From: Panorpa germanica
Lineage: Eukaryota; Arthropoda; Insecta; Mecoptera; Panorpidae
Direction: 5' to 3'
NCBI GenBank assembly: GCA_963678705.1
Contig: OY783223.1
Location: forward strand, 4,588,001-4,652,000
Length of the DNA stretch: 64,000 nt
The translations under genes were made by a program, and so were the position numbers. The notes beneath the pieces were generated by a model that was not told the origin of the DNA, did not search any database, and worked only from the letters and a program-made list of their open reading frames with translations. Numbering within the stretch: the stretch's first letter is position 1; every line of letters starts with the position of its first letter. This document shows, in pieces, positions 46,690-64,000 of this stretch.

Positions 46690-47888
46690 CACTTTTGCTA
46701 AATTTTACTAAAAAAAATTCTTTATTTTTTTTTAAATTTTCTTTTACATATTGTTACAATTTACAAAAGCTTATAAAATATATTTTTTCATTTCATTTCA
46801 TCATGAAGACTTCTTCCAGTAACTGCAATTAAAAAAAAATGTACTTAGAAAAATCGCATGTCATATCTTTTATTCTCTTTTAATTTTCTGGATAAATATA
46901 TTGTATGTCTTTAGTAAGACCTGTGTATTCAATACGAATATGTGTTATACATTTAGAGACGTGCCTACCCACTATCTTTGTTTGTCCAACATTTTCGTAA
47001 TGACTTAAATCTTTCTAAGACAAGGCCTGTCTAATGACTGGAGAGAATTATATTTGAATATTCTGGTTTCAATTTCTTACACTCTTACGTGGGATAAAAA
47101 TAATATTATAACAAATTAAGCCCTGAGTATATTTTCATAGTATTCATACATAATGTATGCACAGAGGTTTATTATAATATTCATTTCACCCCACTTAAGA
47201 ACACAACAAATTGTTAGACAGAATATATCACTCAAATATACATTTTACATCTGGCTAAATTATAACACAGCCTATTGAATATATACACACGTAAGCAAGA
47301 CAAATAATATAAGGCCTCTCTCACAATTACGACTATTTCAGTAGAGTGTAGATGCATTAGTACTTTAATGTTTATCAATATACCACTGTTGTGAAATAAT
47401 TATCAGTTCTTGCGTCTGTGATTATATCACAACAGGAATGTATTGATAAACATTAAAAAATCTTCATCTTATGATAAAGTGTGATAATGCGAACATCCCA
47501 AATACCGTACTGAAGGCGGGGTGACAAGTAATCCATAGCAGTGTAAGGGCAGCCTTAGACTATTCATTCAATATTATTTGTTCATATCCAAATACATGCA
47601 ATACATAACAGACTTAAAATACAGCCCGAGGGACGAATAGGCATAGAACAGAAATATATAATAATTAATTTTGCCTGAAGTTATTTTCTTCTAAAATGCT
47701 ACAGATACTTTACTATAAATAGAAGGGACATATTAAGAAATAGGGGAAGAAGCATCTCCCATTCATCCCCCTATTCACACAAGATTTTAACTATTAAAAT
47801 TATGCAGGACATAGTTCGTAACCTATTCGTAATGGCTTCTGAAAGGCCCGGCCCAAACAATTAAATTATTATGATAACTGATTCCTAC
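46690..47888. other. spacer, possible 3' UTR on the minus strand
   Basis: AATAAAG-type signals on the minus strand near 46710-46725 would suit the 3' end of the minus-strand transcript above. No coding region seen. Confidence 0.35.
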
Positions 47889-49256
47889 CTTATTATGTAG
47901 TGCCTCAAGGAGTCTGGTCGTGAACTGCCTGGAGCCGCCATCGGTGTAGATCGTGGTGGTATTAGCCAATACTCTTACATTGCCTCTTCTCAAGCTACAT
48001 TCTACTGGAGGAGGACCATCTACTTCCAAACATCTTTGAATCTACGTGTTTTCATTTCAAGTCCTGGAAAAACAAAATTAAATTAATGAACTAATAATGA
48101 AAATAACTTAATGACACAAGAATATGTTGTCAGTATAAGCAGAATATAATTACTAAAGCAAAAGCTTCTAGCAATATTTATAGATTAATATTTAATAAAT
48201 TAGACATTCATTGTAGTAGAATAATTCTTGATTTGGATTGGAGGAGTTTGTATTGTATTGCATACTAACATAAAACAAAGCACTAATGTTTGAAGATAGA
48301 AATTCTTTTATGGGGTAGATAATAATATTAATAAAAAGTATCTTTAACAATCAGAAGCGCAGTAAAAGTAATCTACATTGCTTTATAATTATTTTAAGTG
48401 AGTAAAAGAAGCTTACCATTAGGTGTTCCTCCACAGGTGCCACATACTGGTTAGTGAGTCGACGAAGAGTGTCACAGAAAACATGTCATCTTATCTGCAA
48501 CAATGTAATATAACGTTTATACACTTTCACTAATTCATTTATTAATTAACGTATTTATATAACACCACACATTTAATATTAAATGATATTAAAACACGAG
48601 CAATCCATGGCGTGAATTAACATCGGCCATTACAAAACGCCATATTGGCGATGTTATTATAGAAATCTATATTACCAACATACAAGTTTAAGATTTATAT
48701 CAAAGATGGCACTCTTAAACAAATTTGACATTTATCAATTTGATTATAAATTTAAAGACTATGAACTTATATAAAATTGATATTATATAATAAATTAACA
48801 TCTTACTTATGTTATCTTCCATTCAAGAACTGATACATAGTTCATAAAAGCGGTATCTTCTTACAGCATCCCCTCATAGTTGCCTAAGACAACCCACCAA
48901 GATGTTGAGGACACTCCGGAAGATATTGGAGTCAAACATTAAGACCAGAAATATTTTCGAAACCTACAATAAGAAAACAATTAATAAATGAATATGAATG
49001 TATCATACATCGCGTTATGATAACTTACTACCTGGCCATCTTTTTAATCCAACTTTCTCGTCCTACAGGATCTTCAGTAATTTTTGTATTATATTCACTT
49101 TCTTCTTTTCCAATCTTAACTATTCGATTCGTAGGTGAAGTAAATATTTTCCAAAGTAACTTCATTATATAGAATACAATTTACATAACTTAATTCATGT
49201 TTAAATTCATCTTGAATAAATACTGCCATGTTTTGGGGATAAGGTACACTCCTTAG
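47889..49256 (-). other. chain of four exon-like segments on the minus strand
   Basis: Segments with good splice borders, in transcription order: 49256-49032 (TTTTTAACAG acceptor, GTAGTA donor), 48963-48807 (TTATTGTAG, GTAAGA), 48494-48417 (TTGTTGCAG, GTAAGC) and 48063-47889 (TTTTTCCAG, GTAGGA). The middle two have stops in every frame, or nearly so. The first continues open for 47 codons in the phase left by the glutamate receptor exon at 52883 (LRSVPYPQNMAVFIQ...), so it could be the receptor's C-terminal tail with the others as UTR. The last contains an open stretch (CLEVDGPPPVECSLRRGNV) only after an internal stop. Alternatively this is an independent non-coding transcript. Confidence 0.35.
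49028..49165 (-). CDS. small ORF, 45 aa, unrecognised
   Basis: ATG to TAG within the first exon-like segment: MKLLWKIFTSPTNRIVKIGK, then ESEYNTKITEDPVGRESWIK. Basic, no membrane segment. The LWKIF start and the WIKK end vaguely recall mitochondrial complex I assembly factor NDUFAF2, but the central conserved part of that family is absent. It overlaps, in another frame, the possible receptor tail. Confidence 0.2.
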   Translation of the reverse strand: MKLLWKIFTSPTNRIVKIGKEESEYNTKITEDPVGRESWIKKMAR

Positions 49257-54120
<4,864 letters not shown>

Positions 54121-54133
54121 TAGTTTACAGATA
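54121..54133. repeat. target site duplication of LINE (right)
   Basis: Second copy of TAGTTTACAGATA, directly after the poly-A. Confidence 0.9.
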
Positions 54134-57100
54134 GAGTACACGTTATAGTTAAGGTTTAATGTTTTGTTCAATAGATGTAGCTTGTAAACGTTTAGTACCG
54201 TATAGCATTCATGTGTCTATTTACATTCTCTAGCATCTAACCTACAATGTAGTCGTCTACAAGCTCGTATCTCAATCAATTAAACACAGTATACGTTTTT
54301 CTGGTGATTAATACTCACAACTAACCATCGCAATATTCTAACAACGCCGTGAATATCTTCGACTAACAACTTTACACCTACTAGTTCGATCAATAGTCTA
54401 ACAACTATATTCTTCTGGTTTTTTCATTAGTTTTGTTACTCTTGTTAAATAAATGAACAGCGCTAATGAATACCAAATAAATTTAATGTATTTCCATTAT
54501 ACTTTTATAATAAAACATGAATTTATCTCCGCTGTAAAAGCGTCTATCAATTTAATGGACACGGATTCCTGCTTTCATGGTTTTTAATTAATCAAGTAAA
54601 AATGAGCGACTGCATGTACGAGTAATATTCTACAGTTCTCTATCTATATCTATCTATATACATGTCTATACGCTGGCCATACAAAGTAAAGCGAAACGTA
54701 TTCATTGACGAAACGATACGATGGATGTAAGCATCAAAAAACGTCCAAGAGTTCTGTTACCGAATGAATGAACATAAAAAGCAGTAAATTGTCAAAGCAT
54801 AATATTGATGCTGCTTTATTTTGTATAAATTTCATTAAATATCATGTTTTCAAACAGTTTGTTCAAAATACGAGTATATTCAACTTTTAATATAAAAGCT
54901 ATATACTGAATTCGTTCGGTAATTATTGAGACCACTCGTAAGCTTCACTTCAGTAGCGTAGCTGGAAATACAGACCTACACGTAATTTTTTTCATCCTTT
55001 CTATATTCACAGGTATATATTCCAAATTTCAACCTTCTACCTATATTCTAAAAATGAAGTAAGTTTTTATGGATGACTAGTCTTAAAACAGTGTAATAGT
55101 TCTAGTAAATGAATTTCAGCGAGACTTTAGCGCTAAAAACTACCAAATAGACTAGCATTTCCTCTGCAACTTCCACATATAAAGTACAAAGGATACTTAA
55201 AGAAGAAGTACTCTTGTACAATTTCTGTAAGTTCATAGTATAATATTTGGAATTCTAAGAATAAAATTTAATTATATAAATAATTTGACAATATATGAAT
55301 TATACTCTCAAAAAGTTTTAAAAGTACACTCTAAGTAAATATGTTTAAAATGTAGTATTATATAATCATTCTTAAGGTCTTAAGACCCTTATGTTTCTTA
55401 GAATATATTAAAGTTTAACAACTTGAAGTCTGTAGAAGTATATAAGTTGTCAGTATTCGTAGCATATGTTGCATAAAAACCAGGCGCACCACTTTTTAAT
55501 TAGTTATAAGTATGTTAATTGGTACAATGCTTTTATAAAATGCATAAACATTTTATATTTTAGAGAGTTTTTGTTGAGTCGTGGGTAATAAACATTTTAT
55601 TTCTATATATCTTACTTTACAAACGATTTTTAAGAAAGTTAGTACAGCTACAAGATGCTTTCTTTTAAAATTTAATTTGTTAAAAAAACTTGTTTTTTTG
55701 AACAAAAACACCGAAGAGACAGTTCTTAAAACACTTTTGTCTTTTGTTGCTGTTTTAGTAAACAAAACACATTACCATCTGGAGTCTGTAAGATCAAAGG
55801 AAAACACGCTTCTTGTTGTTTTTTAGTCTGCTTGGTTTGGACACGCAGTTTTGTTTTTTGTGAACATTTGCGCTTGTTAGTTGATGTTTATCAGGTTTAT
55901 AATTTTTATGGGACACGCAGAAAAACACTAAAAACAAAACCAGTCCATTCAGTGTGAAGTCTGCGAAAAACAGAACTGTTTTAGAACAAAACAAAACATG
56001 TTTTTGTCTTATTTTTTGACAACAAAACTGTTTTCAAAACTGTCTCTCTGGTGATGGTTCTTGTTACATAACATCTAAACTAAAAGTCCCCAATGCAGGA
56101 GCCAATATTTTGGGGCAAACTATAGTGTGTTCAACAAAAGTGCACACAAGAATTATGTGATTGTAAAACAAGTTGGGTCATGTGTTAAACCTTTAGGTAT
56201 ATACGTTCTAGAACTGTCAACTTTTAAGCTTCATTATTCCATTAATCATTCAAGCGCTATTGAAGTACATACAGATTGAAGAAGATCCCTCAACCGGAAG
56301 TCAAGCCACACATCCTCCCAAAGTATTCCAAATATAATAAAAACATAATAATAACTAAAAGTAGAAAATAAAAACAAATATAAAATATAGATGAGATTAT
56401 AAAATAAGCTGTTATTTTTTCTCATTTTAGTCCATTAATTTTTTCATATATTTTAAACAAAAAAAGCTGAATTTATAAAAAAGTAAATTATTAATTTTAC
56501 TTATAGAATATTGATGAATAAAAACATTGGGAATTATACCAAAGTGAGACCAGAAATGGCGACGGTACAGTCTAAGAAGGAAATAAAAAATTAATAATCA
56601 AAGTTAGTGATGATGAAAAAGAAGAAGAGGATGACGTGAAGAAATAAAGAGGAAGTTGAATAAGATCTGGATGATGAGGAGGAAGAGGATAATGAACAAA
56701 AAGGAGAAAAAAGGGAAAGGAGAATAGCGGAATGACAGTGGTTGAGGAGCAGTTTGATGCAATGGAAACATAATACAGAAAGAAATAGAAATAAAGAATG
56801 AGAAAAAGCGAAAAGAAGTAGAGAACGACGTTAGAAGAAAGAATCAAACGAGGAAATGTTGAAGACGATTTTGCAAGTACGATACGCAATGTAAATTAAA
56901 GTTATTGTAATTCACAGAGCGAAAAGAGCCATGGCCCTAAGAACCCTATCAAATTATAATTTAAAAAAACATTGGGAATTTTTTAAGCGCAGTTTTAAGA
57001 ACTGCGAAAAATCTCATTATTATTATTTTAAAGAAATTACTAAGAAAGAGCGAAAGAGGTTAGTTCCAGGGAAAGAATTATAAAATGGTGAATGATAAGT

Positions 57101-57500
57101 AGAGTAGTAGGCTACAGCTAATATCAAATATCTAAATAATTTATATGCAAAACTTTTTTGCGAGTTTACGAAATATATACGATATTATTAAATTTAATGG
57201 TAAAAACAGGGAAACCCCACTTTGGCATTATTATTATGTATATTTCAACTAAAAGAAGTTTTTATTTATATAGTTTTTTTATGTTATCACACAAGGTGAC
57301 TATAAATATACTAGATCGTATTAAAAAATAATATTAGTAAATCAGATAGGTCTACGAAAGCTAAAACAGGCTGAGAATTAATTGAAATAAATAAATACAG
57401 TAAATAAATACATTTAAGAAACAGTGAGAGAGGGATGTAGAGAAAAGAAAGTTCAATTCCTTCAATTTTAGAAGTAAGATAAAATTGTAAGAAAAATAAA
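54134..57500 (-). other. probable receptor intron, no exon recognised
   Basis: CAGTAGCGTAGCTGG at 54951 resembles a hAT terminus. The segment 56560-56900 is purine-rich (GAAGAAGAGGATGACG-type) with long frames only on the complementary strand, a low-complexity effect. No gene. Confidence 0.4.
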
Positions 57501-59726
57501 AATCTTTTAAAAAATGTGTACAGTTGACGTATCACCTTGTTAACGGCATGTTGACGAACCCGTAATGGGTCAGGGCAGGGGTGTCGTGTTCCTAGCGGTT
57601 GTTAAGGGTGTGAGAAGGGGGTTAACTAAGGGTGGTTATGATGCTCTGCTTGCACGGTTCAGAGAAGAGCTTTATTAGCCGTATAAATCTGTCTACTGTA
57701 GAATAAATCATACTACTTTTGTGGTTTTTTTTTTCTTCTACTTTTATGTTTTCATTCGTATGTTGGTCATCAGCATAAGTAATGGAATGAAATAGTTGGA
57801 AAACAGTGGCGCACATGATTCTTTTCTTACACATTACTGTTTCATCAATTTTTTCTTTGGAACTGTTAAAGATTTTCTGTATCACAGGTAGAAATTGGTC
57901 TTGGAATGCGATTATCGCACTTTGTAGATTACCACAAGCTAATTCTAAGGTTCAGTTTCATCGTCTTATATAGAAACTGTCTTACAATGCAAGTAAAACA
58001 CTTTCTACCTTGCTACAAGCTAATTCCATGATTCCGTGAACCGCGCTTTGCTGTGTTTCAGTCTGATAGATGAGAAAGTAAATAAAAGACACACACACAA
58101 ACGATGATCAACTGGAAAGAAATAAATTCGATTTTCGACAACACAACGTTGTGTCAAAATTTCAAGTCAATCGACCGACTACTTTTCGAGTTTTGCGAGC
58201 ACAAACGCATGCTGAATTTTTACATATAAAGAGAAAAACCAAGAAAAATACAAAAAATGTCAAAAACTAAACAAAAAACCTATTGTCCTTAATAATAGCT
58301 AAGGTAATAAATCCGCTTATATATATTGTTAATTAATTAAATTAAAATTACACATCAAAAACTAGTCCAAATAACATGGAACAAATAAGAACAAAGCTTA
58401 ATGTCTTCTTAAAATGAGTGACGTAAAAACGAAAGAGGGGGGGGGGGGGGTCAAGACGTGATAACAGAGGAGAGGAGAATTTCCTGTTGCTTAGTACTTA
58501 TAAGAGGGGAGATCATAAGCATCATAACATCAAAAAGAATAGTAGACAAAGTAAGACTAGATTGTTCTTAATGAGACATAAAATCGAGGGGGGGAGGAAT
58601 TCAGGTGGGACAAGACGTGGCAAGAGAACAGAAAGTGCGGTCAAAAAACCATAAAGTTTCTGTGACGTAATTTAGTTAAATTTACATAGTATGCTCATTT
58701 TGATTTCCTATAAAATAATTGAAGTTCAGTTTGACTACCACTGCTTTAATGATTTTGTATAGAGATAAACCTTTGTAAGGACAGTCCTTTCATATGATAA
58801 TTACGGACGCTGTAATGTACTATGGTCTACTAGAGTGGTATAAAGTCAGGCTTTGTACAGTATAAATATGCGGTACAGGATATTAATAGAAAATAAAACA
58901 ATTTATTCACTATGTGTAACAAAATAAAACTTGAATTTGTCTTTGTCTTTTCTCCCGCTATGTTTTCCTATTATATATTATATATTCAGATTTTCCACTG
59001 TTTTGAAAATTACAAAAAGTAGCGTCACTTAAACCACTATAACTTGTAAACTAATGTTCGGAATGTTATGAAATTTCGACACAATTCGTTTGAAGGTTGG
59101 TACTATCTAAAAATCATATAGATTTGTCGATAGTGCTGCCATCTATATGTCATCCTACAAACTTATAGAGTGAATTTTGATTTTTCCCTTGAATAAAACT
59201 TTTGTATGTATAAGTTTTACAGAAAGAGAGGTAAAACTAACCCTTCCCCTCCCGAATTAACTACTTTTCCAAGATATCTTAATAACCTAGTATCAATCTC
59301 AATAATTACAGTTTGCTCGTAAATAACTTAATTAAGTTTTAGCCTTACTACGTCTATAAACTAGTATACTACGTGTAGTATATATGTACTATGATGACTT
59401 TAAAGTTTCTGTTAACCCATCCCCTCCACTAAAACATTTGCCCCACTCTCTAACTTATGACCCCACCCACTTATTCGATATTTATTGCATGAAACAGAAA
59501 CTGAGGGGGGGTGGGGTACTTATTAACTTGCTCCTAACTATTATTAACTGCTAAATACGTCTCAGGACAGTTAGCCGCCATCTTGAAGTTATATACATAA
59601 ATATAAATATGTATCAAATGTATATATTTTACAAATTGTACTGTAAAGAACAAAACTGGCCCGAAAAAACACGGAGCAGTGCAAAGTTTACATGTGGAGC
59701 CCCCTTTTAAAATTGGTGTAATAATA
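57501..59726. other. intergenic or intronic, transposon-like fragments
   Basis: Blocks such as CAAAATTTCAAGTCAATCGA (about 58157) and AACTAATGTTCGGAATG (about 59050) look like pieces of old DNA transposons, family unknown. GCCATCTATATGTCATCC near 59140 repeats the GATGGC motif. Several G-rich runs occur. Confidence 0.4.
58437..58450 (+). repeat. 14-nt poly-G tract
   Basis: Unbroken run of G in an AT-rich setting; other G runs lie near 58590 and 59505. Confidence 0.9.
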
Positions 59727-60163
59727 AGTACTAGAACCTCAAATGCCCAATAACTTTTTAATAACTCCTTATATGTTAGGAGATATTAACAATTAAAGAA
59801 GTCATTTTGTGCCTTTAATAATTAAAGGGATTCAACGTTGTAGAACATTCCAAGACATGTGACATTACGTCCGCTAAGTTGCTATCACTTTTATACAACA
59901 GAGCGTAAAAGAGATAGCATATTCCACACAGAACTCTTACACATATAAAAAATAACTGACCTACCCTTAACAGTACAGACATGTTACGTCATAAATATGG
60001 CCGACATCTGTAGCGCTAAAACTACAATTCGAATATTTAATTGCTATATCTCCGTCAATATTTAGATATTTTTTAAAATAAAAACGCCATTATACATTTA
60101 TTAACATCAATTTCAATCAACAACTAAAACATCGACCCGTAAAAAATGAGTAAACAAGCCCAT
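59727..60163 (-). mobile_element. MITE family 1, copy F (variant, shortened)
   Basis: Reverse orientation; it ends ACAAGCCCAT but lacks the left terminal repeat. The central ~200 bp differ from the other copies and carry the TATACAACAGAGCGTAAAAG cassette also seen at 13.5 kb, so this is a distinct subfamily. Confidence 0.8.
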
Positions 60164-60362
60164 TACTCTAAAACAGGCTCAGTTACTCTACTGATCTTAT
60201 CTATTTTTTTGTATACAAGTTATTAGTAGACAAGCAGGGCTATATTATATGGCTGTATAAGGTTTAATTTCGTGAAAATCTCTACCCTAATATGAATGTG
60301 AAAGTGGTTGATTTTTAATCCCCTAAAGCGGCTATAATTTGTAATATGTAACAGTTTTTTTA

Positions 60363-60426
<64 letters not shown>

Positions 60427-60430
60427 ATGT

Positions 60431-60488
<58 letters not shown>

Positions 60489-61799
60489 AAACATATACAA
60501 ATACCTGTCTCTTTTAATTAAGGGTTTTAATCAGTTTTATATTCCATTTCAAATTCAATACAAAAACTGGCAGGAGGGGAGAAATGTTTGATTGCATTCC
60601 ATACTTAATTAAAATTTTGATTGTTTTAACAAGTAATTTTAAATATAACGTGAATAAATATAAGTAACCTAATTAAAAACAAATTATTGTTATAAGGGCA
60701 CCTTTATTCTACAATAAGGGTTGTAAAGTAAGAGTGAGAGAGAATGGAATAGATAAAAGGTATAGTAAGAGAGTAAAAGAGAGAAAACAAAGACTCTGTA
60801 TACTAATTATATAACAAAATTATTTTAAATTATTATTGTTGGGATTAATAGATTAATTTATAAGTTTTTAATGAAAATACGAAAACCTCATTAAAATTAA
60901 ATTATATTTCTGTGTTATTTTGAGAAATAATGTGGATCCTTTGATCATGCATATTTATACGTACAGAGTTGTCGAAAATTGACTTTACTACTTTTGTGGG
61001 GTTTTTAAAAGTTCAACACCGTAGAATTTAGTATTCTTTATTCGATTTAAATACTATAAGTAGGAATTTAAGCTTTGCACCTCTTTTCATCCTGAAAACA
61101 GTAAAGTGAACCTCGTTTCAACCTAAACGTTATTATATGACCCTCGCCTGATCCTAAAAGAAACCTTATAAGTTAGAATGTGGCCCATATGAGATAGCTC
61201 TACTCCTAAGCCGACCCTGACGTTGTCGAACTGTCATCTCCATAAAATTTAATATTTACATGAACATACAACTCGCTATGTTTGCTTAAGCATGCATGTG
61301 TCCTTAAATCGAAATTCTTCAAATACTTGAAAATCGCACTTAGACGGGGTAAAATATATTGCTTCCAAATGTAATGTATGGTACCACCCCATCATGCTAC
61401 ACCATATACCATGGCTCTAGCTTTTCTATAAAACGATGAAAAAATGTAACATGTGAACAAGTAAGTTTAAAAAAAAAAAAATTATTTCTCTTGTGAAAAA
61501 AAAAATATGTAAAAAGTTTTTATTGCATTATAAAAATGTTTGCAAAATAGAAATTACAAAATACGAGTACGTTCTAGATTCAAGTTAAAAATATACAATA
61601 GGAACATGGAAATGTAAAAAAATATATACTCGTTCTCGGTTCAGGATTGTTGGATTGTAAGGCGGTGAAAAACAGGCCGACATAGTGGGGCCGGGGGGGA
61701 GGAGGGCGTTGGAGAAGCTTTTTCAATAAAATACTGTTTTTAAAATTGTGTTACAGAACTTTAACTTTATAGTTTACATTTTATTTTCTGCTTTCAACA
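60163..61799. other. intergenic with (CA)n(TA)n microsatellites
   Basis: CA run at 60364-60379, then TA runs to about 60421 and from 60436 to 60485. No gene recognised in the remainder. Confidence 0.6.
60364..60485. repeat. compound CA/TA microsatellite
   Basis: About 8 CA and 21 TA units, a short break, then about 25 TA units. Confidence 0.95.
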
Positions 61800-62480
61800 T
61801 GTTCTGTTGAAAATACAGAGATACACATGGTCGTACCGGGGCCTTTCTATGTCATTTCCGGTAGATTTCAATCCAAAATCAAAAGGGTCTACCAATAAGA
61901 ACTATTGGAGAGTAAATATCACGACACTAAACGCCAGTGACTGACAGCATTCGTGAATATGTTTTGTTTTGCCGGAAAAATGTTAAGTGTAACAATAGAG
62001 CAACAAATTTGTGATGAAATTTCACACGAAACTTAGAAAAACGGTTACTGAACTTTATAATTTATTGAAAGAAGTGTATGGCAATTCATGTTTATAGCGT
62101 GCACGTTTCTTTGAATTTAAGCGTTCTAAATATGGCCGAGAAGACGTTCAAGATGATTAACGCCCTTGCTGAAACTGCAGGAATTGATAAAGAATCCGTT
62201 CGGCAAATTTTACAAAACAATTTGAACTCCAAAAGTGTTTGCCAAAACGGTGCTTAAAATTCTCTCGTTTTAACAACAAGATGCTTATGCATTAAAAGGA
62301 ACAAGATTTGAGTCCTGAAGGAGCTGACAGAAGAAGACTTCTAGCACTGTTTCAAACTCGTATAGAGCGTTGTAGGGATACAGGAGCGGTGTATATTGAA
62401 GGTGATAATAATTAAATATGTTTGAAATCAAAATAAAATGTTAAACAGTGTCAGTCTCGTTATTTAATAGGAGCACCTCA
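61800..62480 (+). pseudogene. decayed mariner transposase
   Basis: From 62018 the frame reads KFHTKLRKTVTELYNLLKEV, then YGNSCL, a stop, and FKRSKYGREDVQDD. This is the N-terminal helix-turn-helix of mariner transposases (usual ETYxMLKxVYGxECLSR, then FKRFKEGREDVxDD). A second block in another frame reads ALAETAGIDKESVRQILQN, the second helix-turn-helix, and a third resembles the C-terminus (FQTRIERCRDTGAVYIEGDN). The catalytic DDD region is missing by internal deletion, and there are stops and frameshifts. The terminal repeats are not clear. Long inactive. Confidence 0.8.
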
Positions 62481-63038
62481 CACACAAAAAAAAATGTTCG
62501 CTTCTGCTTTATATTTAATACAATAATTACAAAATCAATAAAAACCGCTGGTAATTACAGGGGATTACGACCACCTAAAGTGATCATCCCTTTAACTAAA
62601 TCTTACTGCCATATGAGGATTAAAAAAGATGCATAGCAATTTAAGAAAAAATACTTTTAAAAAAATATTAGTTCAAAATTCTTTACCGTAACGAAAATAA
62701 TGAACAAACTTATGAATTAACAATCGAGAACATTTTTACTTGCAGAATATTGATTAAATGGAATTGAAATTTAAATATATGGTCTGTTTAAAGATTATGC
62801 CAGGTACATAATATAAAAGTGCCATGTACCTAACTTCTTTCCTCTTAAAAAACTGTACCACTCGCACTTAAGTGTTCCACTATCTCTTTAGAATAGATAA
62901 AGTTATAACCTGATAGTCACAGATCAGATTAACTGCCACAATACTGCGTGTAACGCTATTACATAAGTATTAAATTGTCGCGCCTACTTCAAATTGCTAT
63001 AACTCAGATAATATTCGAAGTATTACCATGGATCAAAA
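62481..63038. other. intergenic, no gene seen
   Basis: AT-rich spacer between the mariner remnant and MITE copy G. Confidence 0.6.
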
Positions 63039-63636
63039 ATGGGCTTGTGTCCTCATTTTTCAATTGTTGATTGAAATTAATGTTAATAAATGTGTATTTG
63101 CGTGTCTATTTTATTAAATATCTAAATATTCACGGAGATATAGCAATTAAAAGTTTGAATTGTAGTTTTAGCGCTAGAAATGGTCGGCCATATTTGTATG
63201 ACGTGAAATGCATTTTAACGTCAGTTATTTGTTGAGTAGGTCAGTGCTGTGGTAATGTTCTGTAGCTGTTGATAGTCAAATAATCAAGTCAAATCAAAGA
63301 TAATAAATAAATAAGACATAATATTGAAATTTGATTGTTCATTGAAATAGCTGTAAATAATATTCGATATTTTGATATATAAATACATATAGCAGAGATT
63401 TATGATCTGTAAGGTTGGTAACCGAACACAAGGATTGTGATGTCACATGCACTTGGAATGTGTACAACGTTGAATCCGTTTAATAATTAAAGAGACAAAA
63501 TGACTTTTTTAATTGTTAATATCTCCAAACATATAAGGAGTTATTAAAAAATAATTGGACATTTGAGGTTCTAGTAATCCACTTTATCAATATATAGTAC
63601 ACTTTTATAGAAATTAAGACATAGGACACAAACCCA
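63039..63636 (+). mobile_element. MITE family 1, copy G (internal deletion)
   Basis: Both ends present (ATGGGCTTGTGTCCTC at left, AGGACACAAACCCAT at right). It is about 40 bp shorter than copies C-E, having lost most of the AGTTTTTATTTTATTTAACC region and part of the left end after TCATTTTTC. Confidence 0.9.
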
Positions 63637-64000
63637 TTAAAATATTCTGAACAATATTATTAATAAATATTAGCAAAAAAATATTCGTTTTACTGAAAAT
63701 TTCAAGGTGTGCTAACCCCTTAATGCTATAATTGTTTTAATATCTTTTAAAGACAAAGAAAAATAAATAAAATAAAATTACAAAAATAAATTAATCTCAT
63801 TATTTTAACCTGGTCTCGTCTCTTACTTTATTTACTTTTTAAAGGCTCCTGCACATATTTGTTCAACTGAACTGAACAAACACAACTAAAGCAAATATAA
63901 ACATGAAAGTAATAATAAATGAACGATTTAGAAATAAATGTAATATTTTTATTTACTTTTTTAGCTTTACTCTTTTACAAAATTGTCGATGAATTTCGTT
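63637..64000. other. intergenic, no gene seen
   Basis: AT-rich right edge of the window. Confidence 0.6.

Noticed and set aside
49028-49165. NDUFAF2-like complex I assembly factor
   Set aside because: Only the first and last few residues are reminiscent; the conserved central part of the family is absent.
56572-56889. 105-codon minus frame
   Set aside because: Arises from a purine-rich low-complexity strand; the peptide is Phe/Ser/Leu-rich with no motif.

Overview
The window is nuclear DNA of an animal, almost certainly an insect: it is very AT-rich, has short GT-AG introns, sparse genes and many short DNA-transposon derivatives. The gene families (a tamalin-type PDZ scaffold, a MEP-1 seven-zinc-finger protein, a KIAA1143 homologue, an AMPA-type glutamate receptor) and the LINE types fit an insect. 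A hymenopteran is my best guess, but only from the look of one LINE. No bacterial or viral genes were recognised.

Layout. 1-17.2 kb is repeat-rich and has no convincing gene. It holds copies of a ~640-bp terminal-inverted-repeat MITE, a second MITE family with ends like TCATTCCCACTCACTG, a Helitron-like end, a 5'-truncated LINE with a 15-bp target duplication, and three foldback elements. 17.2-22.8 kb is a compact gene block: the 3' part of a tamalin-like gene (+), a convergent single-exon C2H2 zinc-finger gene (-), and a short shared upstream region leading to the KIAA1143 homologue (+). The last intron of KIAA1143 (~6 kb) is filled with Helitron and MITE copies. 29.3-35.8 kb is again repeats, with one orphan CpG-dense patch at about 34.1 kb. 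35.8-40.9 kb is the complete MEP-1 gene (+) with a promoter-like upstream block.

41-64 kb has few coding signals. The clear ones are one exon of an AMPA-type glutamate receptor (-) at 52.9-53.2 kb and a truncated LINE inserted 33 bp outside its splice acceptor. Two chains of mostly non-coding exon-like segments (44.4-45.2 kb on +, 47.9-49.3 kb on -) point toward each other. Between them lie a ~60-bp tandem repeat and the most unusual object in the window. This is a 294-bp cluster (46061-46354) of eleven back-to-back perfect hairpins, most with GNA triloops closed by a C-G pair, partly arranged as a tandem duplication in which almost only the loop base differs. It does not resemble ordinary insect MITEs, and organelle-type palindromic elements of algae or fungi are the closest thing I know. 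A tRNA-derived SINE lies just beside it. A decayed mariner and two more MITE copies occupy the right end.

How the genes relate. They are independent host genes rather than one pathway: a synaptic/trafficking scaffold and a glutamate receptor exon (neural), a chromatin repressor component (MEP-1, partner of Mi-2), and two nuclear-type proteins of unknown role. Exon coordinates come from reading splice sites by eye, and family assignments from remembered protein similarity, not from searches.
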